This document shows positions 55,740 to 64,000 of a stretch of DNA of 64,000 nucleotides, piece by piece. Within the stretch, counting starts at the first letter, position 1. Every line of letters begins with the position of its first letter. The stretch is from Lysobacter panacisoli (lineage in GTDB: Bacteria; Pseudomonadota; Gammaproteobacteria; Xanthomonadales; Xanthomonadaceae). Made by a program: the position numbers and the translations under genes. Under the pieces are notes generated by a model, which saw only the letters and a program-made list of their open reading frames with translations, did not search any database and was not told where the DNA came from. The stretch is taken from the NCBI RefSeq assembly GCF_009765165.1, contig NZ_VLNU01000001.1, forward strand, positions 1,488,001 to 1,552,000, in the 5' to 3' direction.

Positions 55740-56369
55740 ATGCTTGCTCGCAGTCTTTTCGCGACGGCGCTCTTGGCCGTCTCCAGCGCCGTGTCGGCGC
55801 AATCCATTACCCGTCCGTCGGAGTTCTACTTCGACGCCGACGCCAATACCGTCAAGCCCGTGGTCGCCGTGCGCGAGACCGGCGACGTGGCGATGGAAAA
55901 GCTGGTCAAGATCGTCGAGCGCAATCCGCGCGCCAAGGCCGAAGTCGCGCAACTCGCGCACATGGCGATGGCAGCCGGTCGCGTCGATCTTGGCCGCCAG
56001 CTCTATGGTCGCGCGCTCGGCGCGATCGACCGCAGCGATGGGCTGTGGCGTTCGGTCGTCTGGAACTACGGTTGGGACCTGTATCGCGCCGGCGATTCCG
56101 AAGGCGCGCTGGCGCAGTGGCGTTCGCTGGTCGAAGGCCGCAGCGTGACCGCCGCCTGGATGCCGCCGACGCTGGCACTGGCGCTGTGGTCGGTGGGTCG
56201 CAAGGACGAAGCCGTGCAGTGGTACGCCGCTGCCGTCCGCACCGAGCCGCAGCAGTGGAACACCACCGCCCAGTTCACCCGCCTGCTGCCCGAGTGGCGC
56301 GAGACCGACCGCACCGTGCTGACCGAGGTGCAGGCGGCGTGGGCGTTGAATCCGCCGAGCTGGCCGTAA
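55740..56369 (+). CDS. Exported TPR-like protein, hypothetical
   Basis: A 209-residue protein with a signal peptide (SLFATALLAVSSAVSAQ). The mature part looks like tetratricopeptide-type helical repeats: VAQLAHMAMAAGRVDLGRQL, WNYGWDLYRAGDSEGALAQW and LALALWSVGRKDEAVQWYAA. No enzyme motif is present. It is likely a periplasmic scaffold or binding protein. There is no operon partner; a repeat lies downstream. Confidence 0.75.
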   Translation: MLARSLFATALLAVSSAVSAQSITRPSEFYFDADANTVKPVVAVRETGDVAMEKLVKIVERNPRAKAEVAQLAHMAMAAGRVDLGRQLYGRALGAIDRSDGLWRSVVWNYGWDLYRAGDSEGALAQWRSLVEGRSVTAAWMPPTLALALWSVGRKDEAVQWYAAAVRTEPQQWNTTAQFTRLLPEWRETDRTVLTEVQAAWALNPPSWP

Positions 56370-56406
56370 CCCCGTTCCCTGGCCGCCTTTGGCGACTAAT
56401 GCTTTT

Positions 56407-56517
56407 CCCTTCTCCCCTTGCGGGAGAAGGTGCCCGTAGGGCGGAAGAGGGGTGCGCGCGCAGCGCGTAAGCAGGAGCCCGACCCCCTCTCCCTGGCGCT
56501 TCGCGCCTGTCCCTCTC
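56407..56517. repeat. CCCTCTCCC-type dispersed element, copy 3 (inverted)
   Basis: The units occur in the opposite order to copies 1 and 2. CCCTTCTCCCCTTGCGGGAG (from 56407) to GGAAGAGGGG comes first, and CCCCCTCTCCCTGGCGC to GTCCCTCTC comes last. Downstream to about 56560 there is further degenerate sequence of the same kind (GCGAGAAGGGCG). It fills most of the 331-bp gap 56370-56700, where nothing else is recognisable. Confidence 0.75.
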
Positions 56518-56700
56518 AGCTCTGCACTCCCTGCGGTCGCCGAAGGCGAGAAGGGCGAACGTCAGCGTGGCGGCTCAGAAGCGTCGAACCAGACCGCGCG
56601 CACGATACGCCACCGCCCGGTCCCCTGAGCGCACGATCGGCACGTCACGCCGCACAAACCTCGCGCTAGGATGCGGCGTCATCCCGCCGATCACCCGCCC

Positions 56701-58416
56701 ATGCGTCTGCTGTTCACCGCTGCCCTCCTGAGTCTCCCGTTCACCGCCATGTGCGCCGACCGCATCACCGGCAAGCCCTTCGCGACGCGCAGCGAGGTGT
56801 ATGCGCCGCATGCGATCGCCGCGACCTCGCACCCGCTCACCACGCAGATCGCGCTGGACGTGATGAAGGCCGGCGGCAGCGCGGTCGACGCCGCCATCGC
56901 CGCCAACGCGGCGCTCGGCCTGATGGAACCCACCGGCAACGGTGTCGGTGGCGATCTGTTCGCCATCGTCTGGGATCCCAAGACGAAGAAGCTCTACGGC
57001 TACAACGGCTCCGGTCGTTCGCCCAAGTCGCTGACGCTGGCCGAGTTCCAGCGCCGCGGCCTGACCGAGATCCCGGCGCACGGCCCGCTGCCCGTGACGG
57101 TGCCGGGCACGGTGGACGCCTGGTTCGCGCTGCATGGCCGCTTTGGCCGCAAGCCGATCGCCGAGGATCTCGCGCCGGCGATCCGCTACGCGCGCGAAGG
57201 CCATCCGGTGCACGAAGTCATCGCGTATTACTGGGGCCGCAGCGTGCCGACGCTGTCGAAGTGGCCGGGCTTCACCGAACAGTTCACCGTCGCCGGTGAT
57301 GCGCCCGGTAAAAGACGCGGCCCGCGCACCGGCGAGATGTGGAAGAACCCCAACCTCGCCACCACGCTGGAGAAGATCGCCAACGGCGGCCGCGACGCGT
57401 TCTACAAGGGCGACATCGCGCGCACCATCGACGCGTACTTCAAGGCCAACGGCGGCTTCCTGAGCTACGACGATCTCGCCTCGCACACCGGCGAATGGGT
57501 CGAGCCGGTCAGCACCAACTACCGTGGCGTCGACGTGTGGGAACTGCCGCCGAACGGGCAGGGCATCGCCGCGCTGCAGATCCTCAACCTGCTCGAACCC
57601 TACGACCTGAAGTCCTACGGCTTCGGCAGTCCCGAACACGTGCACCTGTTCACCGAGGCCAAGAAGCTGGCCTTCGCCGACCGCGCCGCGTCGTACGCCG
57701 ATCCCGACTTCTACAAGAGCCCGACCGCGAAGCTGATCTCCAAGCCGTATGCGCGCGAGCGCGGCAAGCTGATCTCGATGGACCGCGCCGCAAGCGCGGT
57801 CGAGCCCGGCGTGATCCCGCAGCTCAACGAAGGCGACACCATCTACATGACCGTCGCCGACGCCGACGGCATGATGGTCTCGCTGATCCAGTCCAACTAC
57901 CGCGGCATGGGCAGCGGCATGGCGCCTCCCGGGCTGGGCTTCATCTTCCAGGACCGCGGCGAGCAGTTCGTCCTGAAGGAAGGCCATCCCAATTCGTTCG
58001 CGCCGGGCAAGCGTCCGTTCCACACCATCATCCCCGCCTTCGCCACGAAGGATGGCAAGCCGTGGCTGAGCTTCGGCGTGATGGGCGGCGCGATGCAGCC
58101 GCAGGGCCATGCGCAGATCATCATGAACCTGGTCGATTTCGGCATGAACCTGCAGGAAGCCGGCGACGCGCCGCGCATCCAGCACGACGGCAGCACCGAA
58201 CCGGCCGGCCAGAACACCGCGATGAACGACGGCGGCGAGCTCGACCTGGAAACCGGCTTCTCCTACGAAACCGTGCGCGCGCTGATGCGCAAGGGTCATT
58301 CCGTGCGCTTCGCCGACGGTCCCTACGGCGGCTACCAGGCGATCATGGTCAACCCGAATGGCGGCTACATCGGCGCCAGCGAATCGCGCAAGGACGGCCA
58401 GGCCGCCGGGTACTGA
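56701..58416 (+). CDS. Gamma-glutamyltransferase family protein
   Basis: A 571-residue Ntn-hydrolase precursor with a signal peptide (MRLLFTAALLSLPFTAMCAD). The N-terminal large-subunit part includes AGGSAVDAAIAANAALGLME and GNGVGGDLFAIVWD. The presumed nucleophile is T380 in EGDTIYMTVADADG, where autocleavage would occur. The small subunit carries SLIQSNYRGMGSG and FHTIIPAF. True GGTs usually read TTH here; the D-T-I-Y context marks a broader subfamily that includes other amidases, so substrate is uncertain. An ATG 10 codons upstream (56671) precedes a poorer signal peptide. Confidence 0.85.
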   Translation: MRLLFTAALLSLPFTAMCADRITGKPFATRSEVYAPHAIAATSHPLTTQIALDVMKAGGSAVDAAIAANAALGLMEPTGNGVGGDLFAIVWDPKTKKLYGYNGSGRSPKSLTLAEFQRRGLTEIPAHGPLPVTVPGTVDAWFALHGRFGRKPIAEDLAPAIRYAREGHPVHEVIAYYWGRSVPTLSKWPGFTEQFTVAGDAPGKRRGPRTGEMWKNPNLATTLEKIANGGRDAFYKGDIARTIDAYFKANGGFLSYDDLASHTGEWVEPVSTNYRGVDVWELPPNGQGIAALQILNLLEPYDLKSYGFGSPEHVHLFTEAKKLAFADRAASYADPDFYKSPTAKLISKPYARERGKLISMDRAASAVEPGVIPQLNEGDTIYMTVADADGMMVSLIQSNYRGMGSGMAPPGLGFIFQDRGEQFVLKEGHPNSFAPGKRPFHTIIPAFATKDGKPWLSFGVMGGAMQPQGHAQIIMNLVDFGMNLQEAGDAPRIQHDGSTEPAGQNTAMNDGGELDLETGFSYETVRALMRKGHSVRFADGPYGGYQAIMVNPNGGYIGASESRKDGQAAGY

Positions 58417-58420
58417 GCGC

Positions 58421-59119
58421 ATGATCGGCGACCGCGTCGACGTCCCACTGTGCCGCGAGCGCCTGCTCGCGCAGGGACGTGCGCAGGTCCCCGATTACCT
58501 GCAGCCCGAGGTTGCGCAGCGCCTCCACGACTGCCTCGCACGGGAAGTGCCGTGGACGCTGGCGGTGCGCGACGGGACCGGCGCGCGCACCATCGAGCAC
58601 GCCGCCTACGCGGCGATGGATGCGGAGCAGCGCGCGCGCCTGCTCGCCGACGTGGCGGATGCAAAGGGTGCATTCCGCTTCGCCTACGAGAGCTACATGA
58701 TGGTGACCGCGTACCAGGAAGGGCGCGATCCCGACCTGGCGCTGCACCGCGTGCTGGAAGTGTTCAACTCGCCGCAGTACCTCGCCTTCCTGCGCGAGCT
58801 GACCGGCGACGTGCGCATCCGTCGCGTCAATGCGCAGGCCACGCGCTACCGCGCGGGGCATTTCCTGCGTTACCACACCGATGCCGAATCGCGCGAAGGC
58901 CGGCTCTACGCCTACGTGCTCAACCTGACCCGCGACTGGCACGCCGACTGGGGCGGACTGCTGCAGTTCGTTGACGGCGAAGGCCGCGTGACCGACACCT
59001 TCCTGCCGCGCTGGAACACGCTGTCGCTGTTCAAGGTGCCGACCGGCCACGCGGTGTCGCTGGTCGCGCCGTGGGCCGAGCAGGACCGCATGGCGATCAC
59101 CGGCTGGTTCCTTTCCTGA
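58421..59119 (+). CDS. 2OG-Fe(II) oxygenase, prolyl-hydroxylase-like
   Basis: A 232-residue non-heme iron dioxygenase. The iron triad is H152 and D154 in LRYHTDAESREG and the distal His in FKVPTGHAVSLVAPW. The 2-oxoglutarate-binding arginine is in DRMAITGW. WGGLLQFVDGEG follows the Ofd1/P4H-like pattern of bacterial 2OG oxygenases. The ATG lies 4 bp after the GGT-family stop, so they form an operon. The substrate may be a protein or peptide prolyl residue; this is not proved. Confidence 0.85.
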   Translation: MIGDRVDVPLCRERLLAQGRAQVPDYLQPEVAQRLHDCLAREVPWTLAVRDGTGARTIEHAAYAAMDAEQRARLLADVADAKGAFRFAYESYMMVTAYQEGRDPDLALHRVLEVFNSPQYLAFLRELTGDVRIRRVNAQATRYRAGHFLRYHTDAESREGRLYAYVLNLTRDWHADWGGLLQFVDGEGRVTDTFLPRWNTLSLFKVPTGHAVSLVAPWAEQDRMAITGWFLS

Positions 59120-59120
59120 C

Positions 59121-60272
59121 TCAGCCTTCGCCCTGTTCGATCGGCTGGCCGTTCGCTTCACGGTACGCCGCATCGACGAAGGGTTGCGTCCAGTAGCGGT
59201 CGAACCAGCGCGACAACCACGGATCGTCGCCGACGAACCGCACGCGCGCGTCCGACAGATCGATCTTCGCGCGCACCTGTTCCAGCGTCAGCCTTTCTTT
59301 CGCCAGCGGCGCGACGGCGGCGCGTGTCTGCTCGACCAGCGCGATCACTCGCTGGACATAGGCGTCGTCGTGCATCGCCGCGCCGTGGCCGGGAAGCCAC
59401 AGCGTCGGGCGCTTCGCCTGCAGCGCGCGCAGCGAGTCCGCCCAGTCGCGGGGATATGCGTTGAAGCCGAAGGGAACCGGCGCGACCAGCAGATCGCCGG
59501 TGGCCATCGCGCGCTGCGCGGGCAGCCATGCGACCAGATCGCCGTCGGTGTTGGCGCGGCCCGGATGCCAAAGCTCGACCGGACGTTGCGGATCGTCCAG
59601 CCGCAGCGCCGTATCGAACATCCGCGTCGGCGCGACGAGATACAGCCCACGCGTGTCCTCGCGGTACTGGCGGAACAGCCGCTGAGACGCTTCGAAGCCT
59701 TCGCGCTCTGCGCGCGCGAGATCGGGTTTGGCGAGCGTGTCGCGCAGGAAGGCGTCCGCGCCATCCAGTCGCTCGTCGAACGCCGCCTGCGCCGTGGAAT
59801 CGGGCGCGCCCTTCGGATACGCCTTCATGGAGCGACCGGTCAGGTGTCCGGCGGTGGTCGTGGTGGTGATCACGTCCGCTTTCGGCCAGCGCTCGACGAT
59901 CGCCGGAAGCCCGAGCACGTGGTCGCCGTGCCAGTGGGTGATCGCGACCGCCTTCACCGGTTTGTCGCTGACGCCGCGCACCAGCTCGACGATGCGCCGG
60001 CCCGCGCCGGGCGAGCCGCCGGCGTCGATCAGCACCAGACCGTCGCGTTGCTCGATCACGACGACGTTGCCGATCGGCTGGATGTGGAACGGCTGCGGTT
60101 GCGCGATCAGCCACACGCCGTCGGCGACGCGATGGATCTGCTGGAAATAGCCGTCGCGTGGCAGCGGGCCCGACACGGGCGCCGCCGTGCCGGGCGCGAC
60201 GGTGGCCGTCTGCGCCGGCGTGGTTACGCAGGCAAGCGACAGGACGAGGAACCAGGCGAGCTTCGTTCGCAT
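59121..60272 (-). CDS. Exported metallo-beta-lactamase-fold hydrolase
   Basis: A 383-residue protein with a signal peptide (LAWFLVLSLACVTTPAQ). The MBL zinc motif is THWHGDHVLGLP (H113, H115, D117, H118), with later residues in ANTDGDLVAWLP and LWLPGHGAAMHDD. The fold covers glyoxalase-, lactonase- and sulfatase-type enzymes; the substrate is not evident. It is convergent with the 2OG oxygenase, with 1 bp between their ends. Confidence 0.85.
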   Translation of the reverse strand: MRTKLAWFLVLSLACVTTPAQTATVAPGTAAPVSGPLPRDGYFQQIHRVADGVWLIAQPQPFHIQPIGNVVVIEQRDGLVLIDAGGSPGAGRRIVELVRGVSDKPVKAVAITHWHGDHVLGLPAIVERWPKADVITTTTTAGHLTGRSMKAYPKGAPDSTAQAAFDERLDGADAFLRDTLAKPDLARAEREGFEASQRLFRQYREDTRGLYLVAPTRMFDTALRLDDPQRPVELWHPGRANTDGDLVAWLPAQRAMATGDLLVAPVPFGFNAYPRDWADSLRALQAKRPTLWLPGHGAAMHDDAYVQRVIALVEQTRAAVAPLAKERLTLEQVRAKIDLSDARVRFVGDDPWLSRWFDRYWTQPFVDAAYREANGQPIEQGEG

Positions 60273-60349
60273 GACGACGACCCCGGATCAGGTGCCGCCA
60301 TGCTGGAACTTGCCGGGCCGCGATGCGCGACCCGGAAGTCATGGCGAAC

Positions 60350-61837
60350 TCAGTCGGCCGGGACCGTGCGTCCGTTCGCCCACTCGCGCAGCGCCTGCAC
60401 CTGTTCGCCCATCAGCACCGAGAGCGGACGCGTCTGCTTCAGCTCGTTGCGCAGGGTGAAGTCGACCAGCGGCGCCTTCGCCGCATGCGCGGCATACAGC
60501 GCGGCCACGATGGCCTGTTCGATTTCAGCGCCGGAGAACCCGTCGCTCGCCGTCGCCAGCCCTGCGAGATCGAACGTCGAAGGGTCGAGCGAGCGCTTGC
60601 GCAGGTGCAGCGCGAACAGCTGCTCGCGCACCGCGGGCGAGGGCAGGTCGACGAAGAAGATCTCGTCGAAGCGACCCTTGCGCAGCAGTTCCGGAGGCAG
60701 CTCGTCGATCTGGTTCGCGGTCGCGACCAGGAACACGCGCGAGCGGCGCTCGGCCATCCACGTCAGCAGGTAGCCGAGCACGCGCCGCGACACGCCGCCG
60801 TCGGAATCGCCGCCATCGCCGGCCAGACCCTTCTCGATCTCGTCGATCCACAGCACGCACGGCTCCAGCTGCTCGGCCGAGGCCAGCGCGGCGCGCAGGT
60901 TCTTCTCGGTCTCGCCGTGGAACTTGTCGTACAGCGTGCCGAAGTCCAGCCGCACCAGCGGCACGCCGAAGCCGGCGGCGACGGCCTTGGCCAGCATCGA
61001 CTTGCCGCAGCCCTGCACGCCCAGCAGCAGCACGCCCTTGGGCGGATCGAGTCCCGGCGGCGCATCGCCGCTGACGAACACGCCGCGACGCTGCTCGATC
61101 CAACGCTTGAAGCGTGCCGCGCCGGCGACCTCGTCCATGCGCGCGCTGTCGTATTCGTAATGCAGGTGGCCGCTGCGGTTGAGCAGTTCGAACTTCAGCT
61201 TCGCCAGCTGCGGCAGGTCGTCCGGACCGAGCGCGCCGTCTTCGAAGATCAGGTGCCGGGCGATGCGGCGCGCGTCGATCGGATCGAGCCCGCGCAGGTT
61301 GCGCACGATCTGCTGCACCGCTTCGCTGTCGACTTCCACGCGCTTGCCGCCGTGTTCGCGCGCGTAATTCTCGGCTTCCTCGCGCACCAGTTTGAGCAGC
61401 GCGTTGGCATCGGGCAGGCGCGGCGCGTAGCGCACGGCGATGGCATCGAGCTCCGGCGGCAGCTCGACTTTGTGCCCGACCAGCACCAGCACGTGCGGCT
61501 GGCAGTCGCGGCGCTGCACGATGTCGCGCAACTGGCGCTGCGTGCCGGCGTAGCCCAGGTACGGATGGAAATCGAGCAGCACGTAGATGCCGCGCTGGTC
61601 GGCGTTGCGGATCGCCTGCAGCGTGTTGGAGGCGTCGGGCGCGATCTCCGCCGCATCCTCGCGGTCCAGATCGATGCGGCGCAGGCCCTCGGTGATCGAC
61701 CAGCGGTGCAGCGCGCGCCACACGTGCATCAGTGCCTGGCGGAACAGTTCGACCACGCGTGCTTCGTCGCGGGTCTCGATGACGATCAGTGGCGTGTTGG
61801 CGCGGATCAGCGCGGTGAGGTCCTGCAGTTCGGTCAT
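60350..61837 (-). CDS. AAA ATPase, Ycf46-like
   Basis: A 495-residue AAA protein. An N-terminal region without motifs (about 1-230) is followed by the AAA module: Walker A LGVQGCGKSMLAKA near 268-280, Walker B VLWIDEIEKGL near 324-334, sensor 1 FLVATANQIDELP, and arginine finger region LLRKGRFDEIFF. This arrangement matches the chloroplast and cyanobacterial Ycf46 family, whose role is unclear. It is monocistronic and divergent from the AEC permease. Confidence 0.85.
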   Translation of the reverse strand: MTELQDLTALIRANTPLIVIETRDEARVVELFRQALMHVWRALHRWSITEGLRRIDLDREDAAEIAPDASNTLQAIRNADQRGIYVLLDFHPYLGYAGTQRQLRDIVQRRDCQPHVLVLVGHKVELPPELDAIAVRYAPRLPDANALLKLVREEAENYAREHGGKRVEVDSEAVQQIVRNLRGLDPIDARRIARHLIFEDGALGPDDLPQLAKLKFELLNRSGHLHYEYDSARMDEVAGAARFKRWIEQRRGVFVSGDAPPGLDPPKGVLLLGVQGCGKSMLAKAVAAGFGVPLVRLDFGTLYDKFHGETEKNLRAALASAEQLEPCVLWIDEIEKGLAGDGGDSDGGVSRRVLGYLLTWMAERRSRVFLVATANQIDELPPELLRKGRFDEIFFVDLPSPAVREQLFALHLRKRSLDPSTFDLAGLATASDGFSGAEIEQAIVAALYAAHAAKAPLVDFTLRNELKQTRPLSVLMGEQVQALREWANGRTVPAD

Positions 61838-61918
61838 CGTGGCCGCGCATCCATGTCGGAGCGGCGATCATAGCGGGCAGGATGGATACTTGAGCCGTCC
61901 CGCCGCGACCGCGACCAT

Positions 61919-62851
61919 GTGCGCTGGTCCGCACGGAATGTCCCATTGGCCTTCGACGCTTTCGCGCTCGTGCTGGCGATGCTGGCGCTGGGCTACCTGT
62001 TCCAGCGCCTGCGCGTGCTGCCCGGCGACGCCGCGCTGACGCTGAACCTGGTCGTCCTCTACGTCTGCCTGCCCGCGGCGGTGCTGCGTTACGTGCCGCG
62101 CCTGCATCTGGAGCCGGCGCTGCTGGGCGTGGCCGCGGTGCCGTGGCTGTTGCTGGGCGCGACCGTGCTGCTGGTCGGCGCACTCGCGCGCTGGCTGCGT
62201 TTCCGTCGTGACGAGACTGCGGTCCTGATGCTCACCGTCGCGCTGGGCAACACCAGCTTCCTCGGCTATCCGCTGACCCGCGCGCTGGTCGGCGAACACG
62301 CCCTGCCGTACGCGGTGGTGTACGACCAGTTCGGCACCTTCCTGGTGTTGTCGACGTTCGGCCTGTGGGTGCTGGCGCACTACAGCGGCGAACACGCGCC
62401 GTCGCCGCGGCAGATGGTCGTGCGGGTGCTGAAGTTCCCGCCGCTGTGGGCGCTGGTGGCGGGGTTCACGGTTATGCCGGTCGATCCGCCGGGCTGGCTC
62501 GCCGGTGGCCTGCAGCGTCTGTCCGATGCTCTGTTGCCGCTGGCGATGCTGACCATCGGCCTGTCGGTGCGCCTGACCCTGCCGCGCGACGAGCTCAAGC
62601 CGCTCGGCATCGGCCTGCTGCTGAAGCTGGCGGTGATGCCGGCGCTGGCCTGGCTGCTCGTGCCGCTGCTCGGGCTGCAGGGCGAGATGGCCCGTACCAC
62701 CGTGCTCGAAGCGGCGATGCCGTCGATGGTCACGGCCGGCGCGCTCGCCATCGCCCACGGCCTGGCCCCGCGCCTGGCGGCGGCGATGGTCGGGTACGGC
62801 CTGCTCCTTTCGCTGCTGACCCTGCCGCTGTGGGCGACGGTCGGCACCTGA
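61919..62851 (+). CDS. AEC family permease
   Basis: A 310-residue inner-membrane protein with about ten helices, of the auxin efflux carrier (AEC) group: [20 protein letters not shown] at the start, [35 protein letters not shown] and [20 protein letters not shown]. Members export carboxylates or related metabolites. The start is uncertain: GTG 61919 is used, but a TTG at 61946 would also fit. Confidence 0.85.
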   Translation: MRWSARNVPLAFDAFALVLAMLALGYLFQRLRVLPGDAALTLNLVVLYVCLPAAVLRYVPRLHLEPALLGVAAVPWLLLGATVLLVGALARWLRFRRDETAVLMLTVALGNTSFLGYPLTRALVGEHALPYAVVYDQFGTFLVLSTFGLWVLAHYSGEHAPSPRQMVVRVLKFPPLWALVAGFTVMPVDPPGWLAGGLQRLSDALLPLAMLTIGLSVRLTLPRDELKPLGIGLLLKLAVMPALAWLLVPLLGLQGEMARTTVLEAAMPSMVTAGALAIAHGLAPRLAAAMVGYGLLLSLLTLPLWATVGT

Positions 62852-62909
62852 GCGTGTCGCGCGGCCGGGCCCGGTGTACGCTGCGGCTTCCATCCAGAGG
62901 GGAGTCCGC

Positions 62910-63542
62910 ATGAAGACCGTGCTGGTGGCCAGTTCCAAGGGGGGCGTGGGCAAGACCACGATCGCCACGCACCTCGCCGCACAATCGGCGCTCGACGGCC
63001 TGCGCACCGCGCTCGTCGACGCCGATCCGCAGGAATCCTCGACGCGCTGGGCGCAGCGGCGCGCGGTCCTCGACAGCGCCGTGCTCCCGCTCGACGGCAC
63101 CCGCCGCAAGGCGTGGCGCAAGCAGCTGCCCGACGACACCCAGCGCCTGATCATCGATGCGCCCGCCGGTTCGATGGCGGACGACCTGGAGAACTTCCTC
63201 GAAACCGCCGACGCGGTGGTCGTGCCAGTGCAGCCGTCGGCGCTCGACATCGAAGCCACCGTGCCGTTCCTCGACTCCCTCGCCAAGCATCCGCGCGTCC
63301 GCCGCGGCCAGTTGCGGGTAGGGCTGGTGGGAAACAAGCTCAAGCCGTGGACCCATGCCTCGCAGCAGGCGATGGAACTGCTCGGCGCGTGGCCCTATCC
63401 GGTGGTGGCCCGACTGCGCGACAGCCAGGCCTACGTAATGCTGACCGGACTGGGAAAAAGCCTCTTCGACTACCACTCCGCCCAGGTGCGCGAGCACCAG
63501 GAGGACTGGGAGCCTTTGCTGAAGTGGTTGAAGAAAGCCTGA
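62910..63542 (+). CDS. ParA-like ATPase
   Basis: A 210-residue deviant-Walker ATPase (ParA/MinD superfamily). The signature [16 protein letters not shown] (9-24) includes both lysines. [15 protein letters not shown] is Walker A', and [14 protein letters not shown] is Walker B. No parB or par site is nearby, and no plasmid functions are seen, so this is an orphan ParA, perhaps positioning a protein complex. GGGGAG lies upstream of the ATG at 62910; an ATG 12 codons earlier is less likely. Confidence 0.87.
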   Translation: MKTVLVASSKGGVGKTTIATHLAAQSALDGLRTALVDADPQESSTRWAQRRAVLDSAVLPLDGTRRKAWRKQLPDDTQRLIIDAPAGSMADDLENFLETADAVVVPVQPSALDIEATVPFLDSLAKHPRVRRGQLRVGLVGNKLKPWTHASQQAMELLGAWPYPVVARLRDSQAYVMLTGLGKSLFDYHSAQVREHQEDWEPLLKWLKKA

Positions 63543-63601
63543 GCCATCACGCGGCTGCGCGATAATGCCGGCCGAGCCTCAGCCCTGGAGTTGCCGCGCG
63601 C

Positions 63602-64000
63602 ATGCGTGAACTGATCCTGCTACGACACGCCCACGCGGAACCTGCCGCCAACGGACAGGCCGACCTGGACCGCCCGCTCTCGGCCGAAGGCCTGGCCGAG
63701 GCGGAAGCCGCCGGTCGCTGGCTGGCCGAGAACAAGCTGATCCCCGACTGTGTCCTGTGTTCGCCCTCAAGGCGGACGCGCGAGACGCTGGAGGCGGTGC
63801 TGGCGGCCATCGGCTACGTCGACCAGCGCATCGAACCGTCGATCTACGACGCCACCCCGGGCACGCTGATCTCCCTGGCCGACACTCACGGCGAGGCCGA
63901 ACGGCTGATGCTGGTTGGCCACAACCCCGGACTGGAACGGCTGGCGGCGCTGCTGCACAGCGGCCAGTCCGGCGACTATCGCGGCATGCCTCCGGCAGGG
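63602..64000 (+). CDS. sixA: Histidine phosphatase SixA, partial
   Basis: The first 133 codons of a phosphohistidine phosphatase, truncated by the window end. The catalytic LLRHAHAE (R8, H9) is followed by CSPSRRTRETLEAV and the second catalytic histidine in MLVGHNPGLERLA. SixA (about 160 residues) dephosphorylates phospho-His proteins such as NPr of the nitrogen PTS or ArcB. It starts 59 bp after the ParA-like gene on the same strand. Confidence 0.9.
   Translation, partial: MRELILLRHAHAEPAANGQADLDRPLSAEGLAEAEAAGRWLAENKLIPDCVLCSPSRRTRETLEAVLAAIGYVDQRIEPSIYDATPGTLISLADTHGEAERLMLVGHNPGLERLAALLHSGQSGDYRGMPPAG

Overview
The window is GC-rich, densely packed bacterial DNA that looks like a chromosome segment of a gammaproteobacterium of the family Xanthomonadaceae, most likely Lysobacter or a near relative. 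The evidence is the gene content: a NagQ/NagR/NagP-type N-acetylglucosamine locus with TonB-dependent receptors, several xanthomonad-type housekeeping proteins, and dispersed REP-like and CCCTCTCCC-type repeats. This placement is inferred from recognised families, not from a database search. I see no rRNA, tRNA, CRISPR array, prophage or insertion sequence.

Layout. At 1-6.3 kb lie a truncated winged-helix regulator, tatD, hrpB, a sulfotransferase-like gene, a ferritin-like gene and a PKHD-type hydroxylase. At 6.4-14.5 kb are a small membrane protein, a receiver-histidine kinase, an aldo/keto reductase with an EamA transporter, nadV (nicotinamide salvage), an RluE-like pseudouridine synthase, an exported methyltransferase-like protein, and a LysR regulator divergent from a 69-residue gene. 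At 14.7-21.0 kb is an iron-uptake operon (siderophore receptor, two small membrane proteins, PepSY membrane protein) behind a Fur-box-like site, then an AraC regulator and an EamA transporter. At 21.1-31.9 kb come a DUF4344 metallopeptidase, monomeric isocitrate dehydrogenase, two divergent SEC-C-motif genes, a lipoprotein, a LysM protein, queF, a glutathione S-transferase, two tandem M20 peptidase/amidohydrolase paralogues and a MmcQ/YjbR protein. At 32.2-35.9 kb is a single-chain indolepyruvate ferredoxin oxidoreductase flanked by two copies of one repeat.

The most coherent block is 36.2-55.6 kb, a locus for using N-acetylglucosamine and chito-oligosaccharides. An outer-membrane TonB-dependent receptor (50318-53092) would import oligosaccharides and a GH20 hexosaminidase lipoprotein (53193-55562) would trim them. 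NagP carries GlcNAc across the inner membrane, a Glk-type kinase phosphorylates it, and NagA plus a SIS-type deaminase (NagB-II) convert GlcNAc-6-P to fructose-6-P. A complete Entner-Doudoroff operon (zwf-pgl-edd-eda) sits inside the locus, between the GntR regulator NagQ and the LacI regulator NagR. Two sets of candidate operators are visible. TGGTAT direct repeats lie in front of both nagQ and zwf. TGACAACGTTGTCA-type palindromes lie between nagP and the kinase. A cupin gene and a DUF1704 (HExxxH) putative peptidase are embedded in the locus.

At 55.7-64 kb are an exported TPR-like protein, a gamma-glutamyltransferase-family protein with a 2OG-Fe(II) oxygenase, a metallo-beta-lactamase-fold hydrolase, a Ycf46-like AAA ATPase, an AEC permease, a ParA-type ATPase and the start of sixA. 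No dramatic unknown system such as a defence island, secretion system or biosynthetic cluster is apparent. The best candidates for new biology are the shared TGGTAT operators linking GlcNAc use to the Entner-Doudoroff pathway, the embedded DUF1704 gene, and the repeat families.
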